Origin: Serinicoccus chungangensis
Lineage (GTDB): Bacteria; Actinomycetota; Actinomycetes; Actinomycetales; Dermatophilaceae
Reading direction: 5' to 3'
NCBI RefSeq assembly: GCF_006337125.1
Contig: NZ_CP040887.1
Location: 2,108,001 to 2,172,000 of the forward strand
DNA length: 64,000 nt
The notes under the pieces are model-generated. The model was not told the origin of the DNA, searched no databases, and saw nothing but the letters and a program-made list of their open reading frames with translations. The position numbers were made by a program, and so were the translations under genes. Shown one piece after another: positions 54,586 through 63,047 of the stretch; the stretch's first letter is position 1; every line of letters starts with the position of its first letter.

Positions 54586-55293
54586 TTAAATGGGGATACC
54601 TAGCGCAACGCCGCCGGCAGCGAGTGCGTTTGCTGTGACAGCTATGGCGACTTCGCTCGCGAAGTGGGACGCCCGCTCACGCCACGTCTGGGCAGCGCCG
54701 GTGTCGCCCCGCATCTCAACCTCGGCTGCCAGCAACAGAAGGGTGCCAGTGAACTGGGAAAACGCGGCGAGCGCAGCCGCATCGTCCCCTCGGTTTAGGG
54801 CGTCTTTAACGTCGTCGAGGGTCCCCAGAAGGTACCGCGACACATGTGCGCTGAAGCGCTCCTCGTTCTCAACGAACGAACGCGCCTGCTCTAGGATGCT
54901 TCGAACGACGTCTCTCTGAGGGTCAGGCATCTGACCTCGGTACGCCTCCGCCGTCTCGATCAGGGTAGCAAGACTTCGCAACAGCCGTATATTCCCATTG
55001 CTGATACCCGCCTGCCCGTTGGGTTGTGAGCTCCAGGCCGCGTCGAATGAGAATAGCGCGGCCTGCCATTCTGGCAACGCCTCCCGATAATGATCGACGT
55101 CGAGCCCCCTCTTTGACAGTCGCTCGATCCACGCGCGGGTTTGCGAGTAGAGGGAGATGGCGCGGTCGTGTTCTTCGTGGACGGTTGAACCACTCTTCTT
55201 GGCCTGCTCTCTCCTCACGCCCATCGGGCCGCTCGGCTTGGCCGACCGCCACGACTCAAGAAGCTCTGCCAGATCCCTCGCTGGGTTCCCCAT
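54586..55293 (-). CDS. Hypothetical helical protein, island gene
   Basis: 235 residues starting MGNPARDLAELLESWRSAKP at ATG 55293; a longer upstream frame has no protein-like character. Helical and charged in the middle (RDVVRSILEQARSFVENEER, AHVSRYLLGTLDDVKDALNR), ending with a hydrophobic segment (AIAVTANALAAGGVALGIPI) that could insert in the membrane. No domain recognised. It is convergent with the 53584 gene. Confidence 0.65.
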   Translation of the reverse strand: MGNPARDLAELLESWRSAKPSGPMGVRREQAKKSGSTVHEEHDRAISLYSQTRAWIERLSKRGLDVDHYREALPEWQAALFSFDAAWSSQPNGQAGISNGNIRLLRSLATLIETAEAYRGQMPDPQRDVVRSILEQARSFVENEERFSAHVSRYLLGTLDDVKDALNRGDDAAALAAFSQFTGTLLLLAAEVEMRGDTGAAQTWRERASHFASEVAIAVTANALAAGGVALGIPI

Positions 55294-55593
55294 GGGTCCA
55301 ATGTACCGGGGCGACTCCCCTGAGCTAGTGAGGCAGGCAGCCACGAGGCGTTCTAGTCGGAGGGGAGGGGCCTCTCCGCCGTCGACAGCATGGACCGCTG
55401 AAGTAGGCGGGCTGTCTCGTGTTAAACGGCGTTGCGCGCGGCATGTGCGGAGGTTCCATACGAGCACTGCCACCCCGTGGGAACATCTGAGCATGCCGTG
55501 AATACCCTCCCGAAAGAATGAAGTGGAGCAAGGCGATCCCCGCCTCAATCCGTACGGGCGGCCCGACTCACTAGCCACGACGGCGAGGACGCC
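55294..55593. other. Intergenic stretch without recognisable feature
   Basis: No ORF with protein-like composition, no clear hairpin and no copy of the GCGGCAGA element was seen here. Confidence 0.5.
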
Positions 55594-55869
55594 ATGCTCT
55601 TTGTCCGCGTAGAGACGTGGTGGACGTCGACCGGCGGGCACCTGGAGTGGCGGCGGTGGTCGGAGCCGTACGAGGTCCAACACGGGTACTGCTGTTCGGC
55701 GACGGCGAGTTCACCGATTGGCTTATGGCTCGTGATGAGCTGCGGCGTGGTCTTGCTGACTGGTCCCGAGGTCGTTTGCGCTACGTCGTGAAAGTCTCGA
55801 CGCGGAGTGGCTCGACGATTAGGCGTCTCGGCACGCGCGTGACCACCTGTTCGGGCTGGACCCGCTGTA
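55594..55869 (+). pseudogene. Decayed small ORF (several frameshifts)
   Basis: Protein-like pieces occur in successive frames: MLFVRVETWWTSTGGHLEWR then RWSEPYEVQHG; GDGEFTDWLMARDELRRGLA then DWSRGRLRYVVKV; LDAEWLDD; and RHARDHLFGLDPL before a TAA. Joined, they would make a coherent ~90-residue cytoplasmic protein. At least three shifts are needed, so it is probably dead. No family recognised. Confidence 0.5.
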
Positions 55870-55959
55870 AGGCGCGCACGCTTCGTCCAATCCTTCGCCG
55901 ACACCGGCTACCCCCGCCTCTGACTCACCCCCGCGCGGCCCCACGATCTTTGCGGCATG

Positions 55960-56157
55960 TCAGTGCGTCTGCCGGCTGTTCCCTTCAGCAGTCCCTTTAG
56001 CCCCTAGCTGCTGCTTGGACATCAGCCCTGCAACGGAGCCCACAAGAAACGCGCAGCCAAGGATGAGAAGGGCCGAATGGCCGTCCAGCAAGTAGGTGAC
56101 AACGCTCGCCACCGTCGCCATGACCATGGCGACGATCATCACCGTGCTCGCACGCAA
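55960..56157 (-). CDS. Small two-helix membrane protein
   Basis: 65 residues: STVMIVAMVMATVASVVTYL and ALLILGCAFLVGSVAGLMSK are membrane segments joined by a short loop (LDGHS), with a basic/polar tail. No family recognised. Single gene; a weak GCGGCA-type element lies at 55952 at its 3' end. Confidence 0.6.
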   Translation of the reverse strand: MRASTVMIVAMVMATVASVVTYLLDGHSALLILGCAFLVGSVAGLMSKQQLGAKGTAEGNSRQTH

Positions 56158-56306
56158 GCGCCTCTACCTCCCCGTCGTGGAGATGAACCTATCGTCTGAA
56201 AGCCTTATGGTGGGTGCTCCAGGACACCCGGGTACAGCTCTACAGGATGGTCGAGTCGTCGCGTGACGCCTCCATCCTGAGGGGGTTGCAGGGAGGCTGG
56301 CGCGCC

Positions 56307-56636
56307 TCAGCTCGAGGGTTCCTCCAGGTTGTGCCCTACCTGCTTGGCGCGGCGCGACTTTCGCTCACGCCCGTCGACAACGATCATCGTGCCGCCTTGA
56401 ACGAGCAAGCAGGCTGCCATGAGCCACACCCGCCAGTCGGCATCACCCCTAGCGATTCGGGGCCACTGGAGGGAGCTGGCGAACAGGAGTACAACCGCAA
56501 GAATGAGCCCGAACGTCCCGACCAATGGACGCGTCGAGTCCTTCGTCGCGGGTGTGCGGTCCGGTGCCACGGGGGTGACGCTACCAACGCGATGGGTTCC
56601 GCGGCCGTCACATCGGTGCCCGCCCTGCTGGCTCAT
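56307..56636 (-). CDS. Small membrane protein, downstream partner of lipoprotein gene
   Basis: 109 residues with two membrane segments (LVGTFGLILAVVLLFASSLQ and VWLMAACLLVQGGTMIVVDG) and a basic end. Its ATG overlaps the stop of the lipoprotein gene (ATGA), so they are co-translated. A decayed duplicate of this gene lies at 51742-51970. Function unknown. Confidence 0.65.
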   Translation of the reverse strand: MSQQGGHRCDGRGTHRVGSVTPVAPDRTPATKDSTRPLVGTFGLILAVVLLFASSLQWPRIARGDADWRVWLMAACLLVQGGTMIVVDGRERKSRRAKQVGHNLEEPSS

Positions 56637-57487
56637 TCGCTGGTCGGGCGGGCCGAATAGTCGTGGATGAAGTAGCAGGTCGCCGAGTCAGACTGGGCCA
56701 GGTCCCTCCCGAGAGAGACGTACCGTGGGGTGCCCTCGGCATCGAGGGCGACACGTCGGGCGACGCCGCCGCGGTTGACCTCCTCCACGATGTCCTCCAA
56801 CGTCATCGCCGAGTCCACGACCAATTCGCTCATCGTGCTCTCGCCGAACCGGTCCCCGAGCGGCTCGATGGCGTTGACCTCGCCACCGGAGACGTCGATC
56901 TCGAAGGTGCCCAGGAACGCCCGTTCCCCGCACATGCTCGTCACCTGGAAGGTGTACGTGTCGGGGGCCGCCCAGTCGATGCGCCCGGCAGGTTCGACGG
57001 TCGGCAGGTGCCACCGGGCGGGCCCGGGCGTGCAGGCGGCGGTGCCGGCGGCCTCGGCGCCGTCCAGACAGGCAGCATCGACCAAGTCCCTACCCAGCGC
57101 GTCCGGCCCGAGCCGCACCTCAAGAGGGACCGTGTCGTTACCGGGACAGTCAGCGGCGCCGGACCGGGCCTCCACCGGGGTGCTGATGACGACCCTGTCG
57201 GGCTCTACCTCGATCACCGGGTCGAGAACGGGGCCGGTGACACCGCCTGCACACCCCAACCGGGTGACCAAAAGACTGACCACGGCGCCATCCTCTGTCA
57301 CTTCTGGTGCGCTGCCGATCTGCCACGTCGCCGCGTCCCCCTCACGGGCTAGGCCTTCCGCTGCTCCGGGGGCGGTGGCCGAGCCGGTTGCGCAGCCCGA
57401 CAAGCTCAGCGACAGGACTACGACCACGACACCCCACAGGGAGCGCCGCACCCGATCACCCCGTCCAGCAACCCCGCCATGGTCCAT
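56633..57487 (-). CDS. Putative lipoprotein, unknown function
   Basis: 284 residues from ATG at 57487. Signal sequence with lipobox (RSLWGVVVVVLSLSLSGCAT). The exported part contains paired cysteines (TRLGCAGGV, ADCPGNDTV, ACLDGAEAAGTAACTPGP, SMCGERAFLGT), suggesting disulfides, and a C-terminal DLAQSDSATCYFIHDYS. No domain recognised. Forms an operon with the 109-residue membrane protein. Surface location is the only firm prediction. Confidence 0.7.
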   Translation of the reverse strand: MDHGGVAGRGDRVRRSLWGVVVVVLSLSLSGCATGSATAPGAAEGLAREGDAATWQIGSAPEVTEDGAVVSLLVTRLGCAGGVTGPVLDPVIEVEPDRVVISTPVEARSGAADCPGNDTVPLEVRLGPDALGRDLVDAACLDGAEAAGTAACTPGPARWHLPTVEPAGRIDWAAPDTYTFQVTSMCGERAFLGTFEIDVSGGEVNAIEPLGDRFGESTMSELVVDSAMTLEDIVEEVNRGGVARRVALDAEGTPRYVSLGRDLAQSDSATCYFIHDYSARPTSE

Positions 57488-57620
57488 GGCCACCTCCAGT
57501 CGTCGATGCACTTCGGACTCCCCCCTCCCGGACGGGGTTCCCACACACGACCCAAGGCCTATCACCCGGGAAGATGCCGACCCGAAACGCCACCCGCACA
57601 CAGGACCGCGCTTCACACGC

Positions 57621-57658
57621 GCCACCACGGGCAACCAGCGGCAAATGAGTGTGGTGGC
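57621..57658 (+). repeat. Hairpin containing a GCGGCA element (copy 1 of array)
   Basis: GCCACCAC (57621-57628) pairs with GTGGTGGC (57651-57658). The loop side contains AGCGGCAAATGAGTGTGG (57637-57654), a diverged copy of the GCGGCAGAAGCGTGCG element. It lies in the 245-bp gap between two lipoprotein genes. Confidence 0.6.
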
Positions 57659-57732
57659 ACCTGAGCGATGGGACTGCTTGTCTACACTCCCCGCCGCGAC
57701 TCGTGACCGCTGAAATCGGTCAACGGGCGTGG

Positions 57733-58284
57733 TCAGTTGTCGGCGTTGTGTTGCTCGAGTAGCGGCCTAACGATCTCTAGGTCGACTGGCGGGATCCGAC
57801 GGTCTGCATCGATGTAGGTGCCATCTGAAGCTTCTGTGAGAACGGCCACTGGATAGTACGTGTCTCCGCTCTTGGCCAGAAAGAGGAGGGCTTGCAGATG
57901 CGGCGTGACTCGAGGTCCGCAGGGGTCGGTTCCGGGCCGGGCCTCCGCTGCCACGACGTGGACCTTGTCCTCGAGTGGCGAGTCCAACGCGTCGGTGATG
58001 GCGATGTCCCATCCGCTTGCCCCCGGTGGCGCCCCCGCGGCTGTGCTTTTGGCCTCCCCCAACTCCGAGACTCCCTGAATTGCAACATCGGTGTCGGCGA
58101 GGGCGGCCTCAACTGTGCCGTAGCTCGGGTAGGACGCGGCACAGTCTCCGATCAATTCTGTGGCCGCCGCGGTGCCCGAGGCGTTGGAGGCAGGATTCTC
58201 GGGAGGTGCTTGACCGCCGCATGCAGACAGAAGAACTACGGTTGCGGTGAAGGCCAGGGCCACGCCCACGCTGGTGTGCCTCAC
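57733..58284 (-). CDS. Putative lipoprotein, unknown function
   Basis: 183 residues from GTG at 58284, chosen because GGAG lies eight bases upstream and a signal peptide begins there: VRHTSVGVALAFTATVVLLS then ACGG (lipobox LSAC). The mature part (AASYPSYGTVEAALADTDVA, GASGWDIAITDALDSPLEDK, ADRRIPPVDLEIVRPLLEQH) has no recognised domain. Upstream in-frame sequence is not protein-like. Single gene between element copies at 57637 and 58421. Confidence 0.7.
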   Translation of the reverse strand: MRHTSVGVALAFTATVVLLSACGGQAPPENPASNASGTAAATELIGDCAASYPSYGTVEAALADTDVAIQGVSELGEAKSTAAGAPPGASGWDIAITDALDSPLEDKVHVVAAEARPGTDPCGPRVTPHLQALLFLAKSGDTYYPVAVLTEASDGTYIDADRRIPPVDLEIVRPLLEQHNADN

Positions 58285-58410
58285 ATCGGTACTCCGTTCC
58301 TTGGGGCCTGAGCGAGCGGCGATTGGCAGCACAGTCTTCTGACTCAAGTTTGCAACGATAGGTTGCACCGCATACTCACACTGCGCGGAGTCCGTAGGGC
58401 CTCCAGCCGC

Positions 58411-58467
58411 TCGCACCCAGAGCGGCAATGGCGTGCGACCACACTCCTGGCGGCAGAAGAGTGCACC
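58411..58467 (+). repeat. GCGGCAGA elements, copies 2 and 3
   Basis: Copy 2: AGCGGCAATGGCGTGCG (58421-58437), enclosed by TCGCAC (58411-58416) and GTGCGA (58433-58438). Copy 3: GCGGCAGAAGAGTGCACC (58450-58467), 29 bp after copy 2. Confidence 0.7.
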
Positions 58468-58543
58468 ACCCGGTGACAACACGCTCGCCGCCGGTCGCGC
58501 CTGGACCCAGGATGAGGTAGAGGAGCAGCTAGATTCTGGCCTC

Positions 58544-58954
58544 ATGTCCTACACCGTCGCGCGGCGCAAGCCCACCGTCGAGGAGCACCGTCGATTGTCT
58601 GAGTCCGTCGGCTGGGCCGACGCCTTCTGGTGGGAGGCGATGCCCGCGTCCTTGGCCGGCTCTACCTGCGGTGTGGTGGTCCATCAGGACGGCGGTGAGC
58701 TCGTGGGGATGGGGCGGGTGGTGGGAGACGGTGCCTTCTACTTCTACATCCAGGACGTGGTGGTGCATCCGGACTATCAAGGCTGCGGGGTAGGACGGAC
58801 CATCGTGGACGAGCTCGTGGACCAGATCAGGCAGCAGGCGCCGGGCCACTGTTTTGTCGGCCTCTTTGCCACACCGGCCGCAGAGACGCTCTATCGGAAG
58901 CTGGGGTGGGGAGAGCAGGAGATGCTCGGTATGTGGAAGGTCGTCAGGGACTGA
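58544..58954 (+). CDS. GNAT-family N-acetyltransferase
   Basis: 136 residues from ATG at 58544. N-terminus SYTVARRKPTVEEHRRLSES; acetyl-CoA motif A is FYFYIQDVVVHPDYQGCGVG followed by RTIVDELVDQI; end FATPAAETLYRKLGWGEQEM then LGMWKV. This is the compact single-domain GNAT form seen as cargo in many cassettes and islands. Substrate unknown. It is the only gene between element copies 3 and 4. Confidence 0.9.
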   Translation: MSYTVARRKPTVEEHRRLSESVGWADAFWWEAMPASLAGSTCGVVVHQDGGELVGMGRVVGDGAFYFYIQDVVVHPDYQGCGVGRTIVDELVDQIRQQAPGHCFVGLFATPAAETLYRKLGWGEQEMLGMWKVVRD

Positions 58955-59011
58955 CGTGTGGGCGAATGCGCGTCGACCGTCGGGATGACGGTCAGTCAAA
59001 GCACCAGCCGT

Positions 59012-59040
59012 CCTCGGCGCGGCAGATGCGCGCCTCTGGC
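59012..59040 (+). repeat. GCGGCAGA element, copy 4
   Basis: GGCGCGGCAGATGCGCGCC within 59012-59040; GCGGCAGA at 59019-59026. Preceded by AGCCGTCCTC and followed by GGCGG, both shared with copy 5. It lies 58 bp after the GNAT stop. Confidence 0.75.
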
Positions 59041-59187
59041 GGCCTTTCACAGTGGCCTCAATCTGCGCTCGACCCCGTGGGGGGACACACCCGTGTGGTG
59101 GCCTGCCAGTCGCAGGGACGCGTCGCCCCACTACCCGGACGCGCAGCCGGGCGGTGTTGCTTGCTGGCGCTGCATACGCTTGTACCC

Positions 59188-59814
59188 GTGTCGTCGATTT
59201 CTGTGCTGTCGCTCCACGGTGTTCGGGTACTCGGTCACGCCACAGCCCGGCAGGTCGGGGAACTGTACGGGCTTGACCCGGGGGACGTTCAGGAGAACCT
59301 TCTGGATGCCGAGGCGCGCGGTTTGGCCCGTCGCCCCGCCTATACCGACGGCAGCGGCTGGTCGATGACGGACCTGGGGCGGCGGCAGGGCGAGCAGATG
59401 TTGAGCGATGACCTCGATGCTCACGGCACACGGCAGAACGTGGTGGATGGGCACGGGCGCTTTCTGCCACTGAATGAACGTCTCGGCCCACTCATGACGC
59501 GCTGGCAGCTCAGGCCTACAGACGATGATCCGCTCGTGCTCAACGACCACTTGGATGCCGGATACGACCGGGCGATTCTTCGCGAGCTGGACCGTCTCGT
59601 GGCCGAGCTGGGGAACGTTATGGCGGTGCTTGCCGCCGAGGTGCCCCGGTTCGGGGTTCACCAACCGCGCATGGACGCAGCCCTGGCACAAGCCTGGGAT
59701 GGAGACCACCGATGGGTCGACTCACCAGAGGTGGCTGCGGTGAATCTTGTCTGGATACAGCTGCACGAGGACTTCCTGGCCACCCTCGGCATCACGAGGG
59801 GGACAGAGTTCTAA
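59188..59814 (+). CDS. Winged-helix regulator-like protein
   Basis: 208 residues from GTG at 59188. N-terminal winged-helix features: VRVLGHATARQVGELYGLDP, GDVQENLLDAEARGLARRPA, then GSGWSMTDLGRRQGEQML, like MarR/PadR-type DNA-binding domains. The C-terminal half (LDRLVAELGNVMAVLAAEVP, VAAVNLVWIQLHEDFLATLG) is helical and has no known ligand family. Likely a transcription factor; target unknown. Sole gene between element copies 4 and 5. Confidence 0.75.
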   Translation: MSSISVLSLHGVRVLGHATARQVGELYGLDPGDVQENLLDAEARGLARRPAYTDGSGWSMTDLGRRQGEQMLSDDLDAHGTRQNVVDGHGRFLPLNERLGPLMTRWQLRPTDDDPLVLNDHLDAGYDRAILRELDRLVAELGNVMAVLAAEVPRFGVHQPRMDAALAQAWDGDHRWVDSPEVAAVNLVWIQLHEDFLATLGITRGTEF

Positions 59815-59885
59815 GGGCACGAGCGAGCCGTCAAGACGAAGCAATCAGACTGCGCAGGTCGCGGCAAAGTCGGACGAGCGTAGCC

Positions 59886-59920
59886 GTCCTCCACGCGGCA
59901 GAAGCGTACTTCCAGGGCGG
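59886..59920 (+). repeat. GCGGCAGA element, copy 5
   Basis: ACGCGGCAGAAGCGTACTTC at 59893; GCGGCAGA at 59895-59902; ACGC/GCGT can pair around it. Shares AGCCGTCCTC upstream and GGGCGG downstream with copy 4. Lies 79 bp after the regulator stop. Confidence 0.75.
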
Positions 59921-60013
59921 GCATCGCCGTGGAGCATGGCGTTCAGGTCGCTGTGGCTTCTTCACGATACGTATCTGCTTGCCGGATCGTTAAGTAGCGA
60001 GTAGGTTCTTCTG

Positions 60014-60457
60014 ATGGAGCCGCTACCAGACACGCGAAACGGGGACTCGAGGTCGCCATCTGGGGCCGCCGGCCGAGATCGGCACACCGGAGTGGGCGAG
60101 GCGGGTCCGGTGGCGCTGTGGGCGGTGCTGCTCGGTATGTTCATCGTCGCGTATCTGCGCCTCGGTCTACAGATGTGGACTGGGATCCGCGGGCTGCTCG
60201 TCGTGGTGGGCTTGATCGTGCTGGGGCTGTCCCTCAACCTGGCCCGAGCCCGTTCCAGGACCACCCGACCGCGGCACTACAACCTGATTGAGGGGATCGC
60301 CGTGCTGGGCGCCGTGGTCGGAGCCAGTCTCGTCTCCTCCGTGCTAGGTGCCCCTGGAGGGGCCCAGGTCTCCTGGGGCGTGGCCGTGGCAGCAGCTTCC
60401 TTCCTCGTCGCGCCGTTGCTGGGGTGCGCAGCGTGGCTAGGGGTGCGGGCCCGGTGA
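60014..60457 (+). CDS. Membrane protein, operon with small wHTH regulator
   Basis: 147 residues with four predicted membrane segments: VALWAVLLGMFIVAYLRLGL, GIRGLLVVVGLIVLGLSLNL, IAVLGAVVGASLVSSVLGAP and WGVAVAAASFLVAPLLGCAA. Polar N-terminus. No family recognised. The next gene, a winged-helix protein, overlaps or starts 14 bp later. This order (small membrane protein then MarR/ArsR-like protein) recalls membrane-protein/regulator pairs such as DUF2089 or permease-PadR modules, a loose analogy. Confidence 0.7.
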   Translation: MEPLPDTRNGDSRSPSGAAGRDRHTGVGEAGPVALWAVLLGMFIVAYLRLGLQMWTGIRGLLVVVGLIVLGLSLNLARARSRTTRPRHYNLIEGIAVLGAVVGASLVSSVLGAPGGAQVSWGVAVAAASFLVAPLLGCAAWLGVRAR

Positions 60458-60471
60458 GCCTGGGAGCGGCC

Positions 60472-60756
60472 ATGAGCCGGCTGGACGACGTCGTCCATTC
60501 ACCGGTGCGGTTCACCATCATGGCTGCACTGTCCACGGTCGACGACGCGACCTACCAGATCCTCAAGCAAGAACTCGACGTCAGCTACGCGCTGCTGTCC
60601 AAGCATGCCGGAATCCTGGAGGACCACGGATACCTGAGGGTGCACAAGTCGTTCCTGGCCAAGAAGCCGCAGACGGTCTTTGCCCTCACCCCCCAGGGAC
60701 GCCAAGCCTTCAACCACCACGTGCAAGCCCTCGATGAGATTCGCCACGGCCTCTGA
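60472..60756 (+). CDS. Small winged-helix transcriptional regulator (DUF/ MarR-like)
   Basis: 94 residues from ATG at 60472, chosen for GGGAG five bases upstream; a GTG at 60454 overlaps the preceding stop (GTGA) and is an alternative. The sequence SRLDDVVHSPVRFTIMAALS, ILKQELDVSYALLSKHAGIL and EDHGYLRVHKSFLAKKPQTV then FALTPQGRQAF is a textbook single-domain winged helix of the DNA-binding 'transcriptional regulator' (wHTH_36/MarR-like) type. Probably controls itself and the membrane protein. Confidence 0.88.
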   Translation: MSRLDDVVHSPVRFTIMAALSTVDDATYQILKQELDVSYALLSKHAGILEDHGYLRVHKSFLAKKPQTVFALTPQGRQAFNHHVQALDEIRHGL

Positions 60757-60827
60757 CCCGCATGGTCCACCCATCTTCACCACGTCGACGAGCGACCAGC
60801 GGCCTGGTCGGACGCTACGCGTTCACA

Positions 60828-60845
60828 GCGGCAGAACAGTGCTTC
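60828..60845 (+). repeat. GCGGCAGA element, copy 6
   Basis: GCGGCAGAACAGTGCTTC at 60828-60845, 71 bp after the regulator stop and 27 bp before the stop of the convergent Clp-N-like gene. Preceded by GGACGC. Confidence 0.7.
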
Positions 60846-60872
60846 GCAGCCTCTTGCGGCTTGGTCGGCCAG

Positions 60873-61142
60873 CTAGTGCTCTGCGGCAAACCTCTTCAGT
60901 TCCTCAATGCCGAGCTCCTCATCTGAGTTCACCAGGAGTTCCTGCACATCCGCGGCGAACGGAAGTTGCAGGGGAGAAGAGCTGGCCGCGGCGTCGGGGT
61001 ACAGCGAAACGCCAGGGTGCAACGAGGTGAGGAGGCCTGCCACCTGTATGTCCGACCGGTCGCACTGTTGGGCGCCACGGAACCTCGCCACGTCACTCGC
61101 AGCGACCAGCACCGTGCGTGCTTCTTTACTGAAGGGCCGCAT
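60873..61142 (-). CDS. Stand-alone Clp N-domain-like protein
   Basis: 89 residues from ATG at 61142, which has AGGAG five bases upstream (a second ATG at 61157 is less well placed). FSKEARTVLVAASDVARFRG then CDRSDIQVAGLLTSLHPGVS resembles the first half of the double Clp-N repeat of ClpC/ClpB, where the domain binds substrates or adaptors. The AAA+ ATPase parts are absent. It could act as an adaptor or decoy for host Clp machinery; that is inference from partial similarity. Confidence 0.55.
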   Translation of the reverse strand: MRPFSKEARTVLVAASDVARFRGAQQCDRSDIQVAGLLTSLHPGVSLYPDAAASSSPLQLPFAADVQELLVNSDEELGIEELKRFAAEH

Positions 61143-61212
61143 ATATCTCCTCGACATTCAGTGGTGGCGTCCTTCCCCAACTCGTAGTGACGATCCTGTC
61201 ACGATTGACGCT

Positions 61213-61236
61213 CTGAGCGCGGCAGATCCGTGCGCC
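61213..61236 (+). repeat. GCGGCAGA element, copy 7
   Basis: TGAGCGCGGCAGATCCGTGC region; GCGGCAGA at 61219-61226, with GCGCGG/CCGTGC able to pair around CAGAT. Preceded by GACGCTC. It lies between the divergent Clp-N-like and antiporter genes. Confidence 0.75.
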
Positions 61237-61379
61237 TGGTTGCTCCTGCGAGCGTCGGCGCCGACAGCTGGGGATCTTGCGGCATGCGGTGTAGCTGGGG
61301 GTCGGGGTCGACCGGAGATGCAATGTCCGCCGCTGGGTGGTTGCCTGTGTGCCAATCCGGCAGAAAGGCTTCGACCGAC

Positions 61380-62630
61380 GTGGACATCAACCTGCTCCTG
61401 GCATTATTTGCTGGGGCGCTCTTGACCTTTGCCGCTTTCTCGACGGTGCTGCAGCGGGCCAGCCTGCCCGGTCCGCTGCTATGCCTGTGCTTCGGAGCAA
61501 TGATCGGCCCGCACGCCCTGGACCTCATGCGGATCGAGGACTTCGGGGTGCCGACCGGGACCTTGCTCGAGCATGCGGCCAGGATCACCCTGGCGGTGGG
61601 GCTGGCCGGCGTCGCGCTGCGCCTGCCGCACGGCTACTGGCGGGCCAACGCCCGCTGGATCGTCACCATCATCGGGCTAGGAATGCTTCTCATGCTCGTC
61701 CTGGCCACGGGTGTGGCGTGGTGGGGTCTCGGAGTGCCGTTCCTGGTGGCACTGCTGGTGGGCGCGATCGTGACGCCGACGGACCCGGTGGTCACGACCC
61801 CCATCGTGACCGGGTCGCTGGCTGAGGAGAAGGTGCCCGAGAAGGTGCGGCACAACCTCTCGGCCGAGAGCGGGATCAACGACGGCCTGGGCTACCTCTT
61901 CGTCATGCTGCCCGTCCTGCTGATCACCAAGCCCGACCAGGCGTGGCAGGAACTGCTGACCAAGGTCCTGCTGCGGGAGGTGGTGGGCGCGGCAGTGGTC
62001 GGTGCCGTCGCCGGCCTCGCCCTGGGAAAGTTGTTCGTCCTGGTCCGAGACCACGGGCTGATGGAGGAAAGCTCCTACCTGGCGTTCATCGTTCCGCTGT
62101 CTCTCGTGCTGCTGGGCGGTGGCAAGCTGCTGGGCACCGACGCACTCCTCGCCGTGTTCGTCGGTGCCGCCGTGTTCGGTCAGGTCATCCCCCAACGTGA
62201 GGAGGCAGAGGAGGACAAGGTGCACGACGCCGTCGCCCGCCTCTTCCTGCTGCCGATCTTCATCCTGTTGGGCCTGGCACTACCCATCGACGAGTGGGCC
62301 GGACTGGGCTGGCCGGCGGTCGCCATCCTCACGGGAACCGTCCTGCTCCGGCGCCTGGCAACGATCTGGGCACTATGGCCTCTGCTCAAGAGCGTGCATG
62401 ACCGTAGCGAGACAGTCTTCCTCAGCTGGTTCGCCCCCATCGGCGTCTCGGCACTGTTCTACGCCACCCTGGCCGAACGGCACACCGGCAACCACGACAT
62501 CTTCCTCTACGCCACCCTGGCGATCACCATCTCGGTCCTGCTCCACGGCCTCACCTCCGCGCCCTTCAGCGCCTGGCTGCACGCTCACGAACCAGAACGA
62601 CGCGAAAAGCAAGAAGAACCAGCCGGATGA
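61380..62630 (+). CDS. Cation:proton antiporter (CPA1 Na+/H+ type)
   Basis: 416 residues if the GTG at 61380 (VDINLLLALFAGALL) is used; an in-frame ATG at 61323 would add 19 residues. About 12 transmembrane helices. The CPA1 motif region is VALLVGAIVTPTDPVVTTPI (TPTDPV) and the later acidic pair RHNLSAESGINDGLGYLFVM (ES-x-x-ND). FVGAAVFGQVIPQREEAEED and FAPIGVSALFYATLAERHTG are further conserved blocks. Probably exchanges Na+ (or K+) for H+ and supports salt or pH tolerance. Longest gene in the element array. Confidence 0.92.
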   Translation: MDINLLLALFAGALLTFAAFSTVLQRASLPGPLLCLCFGAMIGPHALDLMRIEDFGVPTGTLLEHAARITLAVGLAGVALRLPHGYWRANARWIVTIIGLGMLLMLVLATGVAWWGLGVPFLVALLVGAIVTPTDPVVTTPIVTGSLAEEKVPEKVRHNLSAESGINDGLGYLFVMLPVLLITKPDQAWQELLTKVLLREVVGAAVVGAVAGLALGKLFVLVRDHGLMEESSYLAFIVPLSLVLLGGGKLLGTDALLAVFVGAAVFGQVIPQREEAEEDKVHDAVARLFLLPIFILLGLALPIDEWAGLGWPAVAILTGTVLLRRLATIWALWPLLKSVHDRSETVFLSWFAPIGVSALFYATLAERHTGNHDIFLYATLAITISVLLHGLTSAPFSAWLHAHEPERREKQEEPAG

Positions 62631-62691
62631 CATGCCGATCGGTCAACGTACAACGTGGCTCTCCATGTAGGCCACGCCAATGCCACCTGAT

Positions 62692-62709
62692 GCGGCAGTT
62701 GTGTGCGTA
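62692..62709 (+). repeat. GCGGCAGA-like element, copy 8
   Basis: GCGGCAGTTGTGTGCGTA at 62692-62709 (one mismatch in the GCGGCAGA core). It lies 62 bp after the antiporter stop and 24 bp before the next gene. Confidence 0.65.
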
Positions 62710-62732
62710 GTCGTCTGTAATACACTTGGCGT

Positions 62733-63047
62733 GTGAGCGAAGCGTTCGACCTGGAAGCGCTCGATGACATCGAGCCCTTCGAGATCGACCAGCAAGCCGC
62801 TCACCTGTTCAAGCATCCGCACCTGGGGATGGGCGACGTGATCGATGCGTGGAGCAGCGACCCGCTGTTCTACCCGGCCAGGCCGCCCGCTCACTGGTTG
62901 ATGCTCGCGGAAGTCAGTGCTCGAGTACTCATCGTGCCGCTGGCTCCATCTCGGTCGGGCGATCCGAGCAAGTGCCGACCGATCGGCTGCTACGAGGCGT
63001 CTTCGGGCCTCGCCGCTACGTACCGGAGGGACCGTGATGAGCACTGA
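62733..63047 (+). CDS. Putative toxin-like protein paired with RHH gene
   Basis: 104 residues from GTG at 62733 (SEAFDLEALDDIEPFEIDQQ). It contains AAHLFKHPHLGMGDVIDAWS then SDPLFYPARPPAHWLMLAEV, followed by a short beta-rich segment (SARVLIVPLAPSRSGDPSKC) and ATYRRDRDEH. Size, an overlapping downstream ribbon-helix-helix gene and island setting fit the toxin of a type II pair in toxin-first order (as in BrnT-BrnA and HigB-HigA). No RelE/PIN catalytic set is recognised, so the toxin fold is uncertain. Confidence 0.6.
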   Translation: MSEAFDLEALDDIEPFEIDQQAAHLFKHPHLGMGDVIDAWSSDPLFYPARPPAHWLMLAEVSARVLIVPLAPSRSGDPSKCRPIGCYEASSGLAATYRRDRDEH

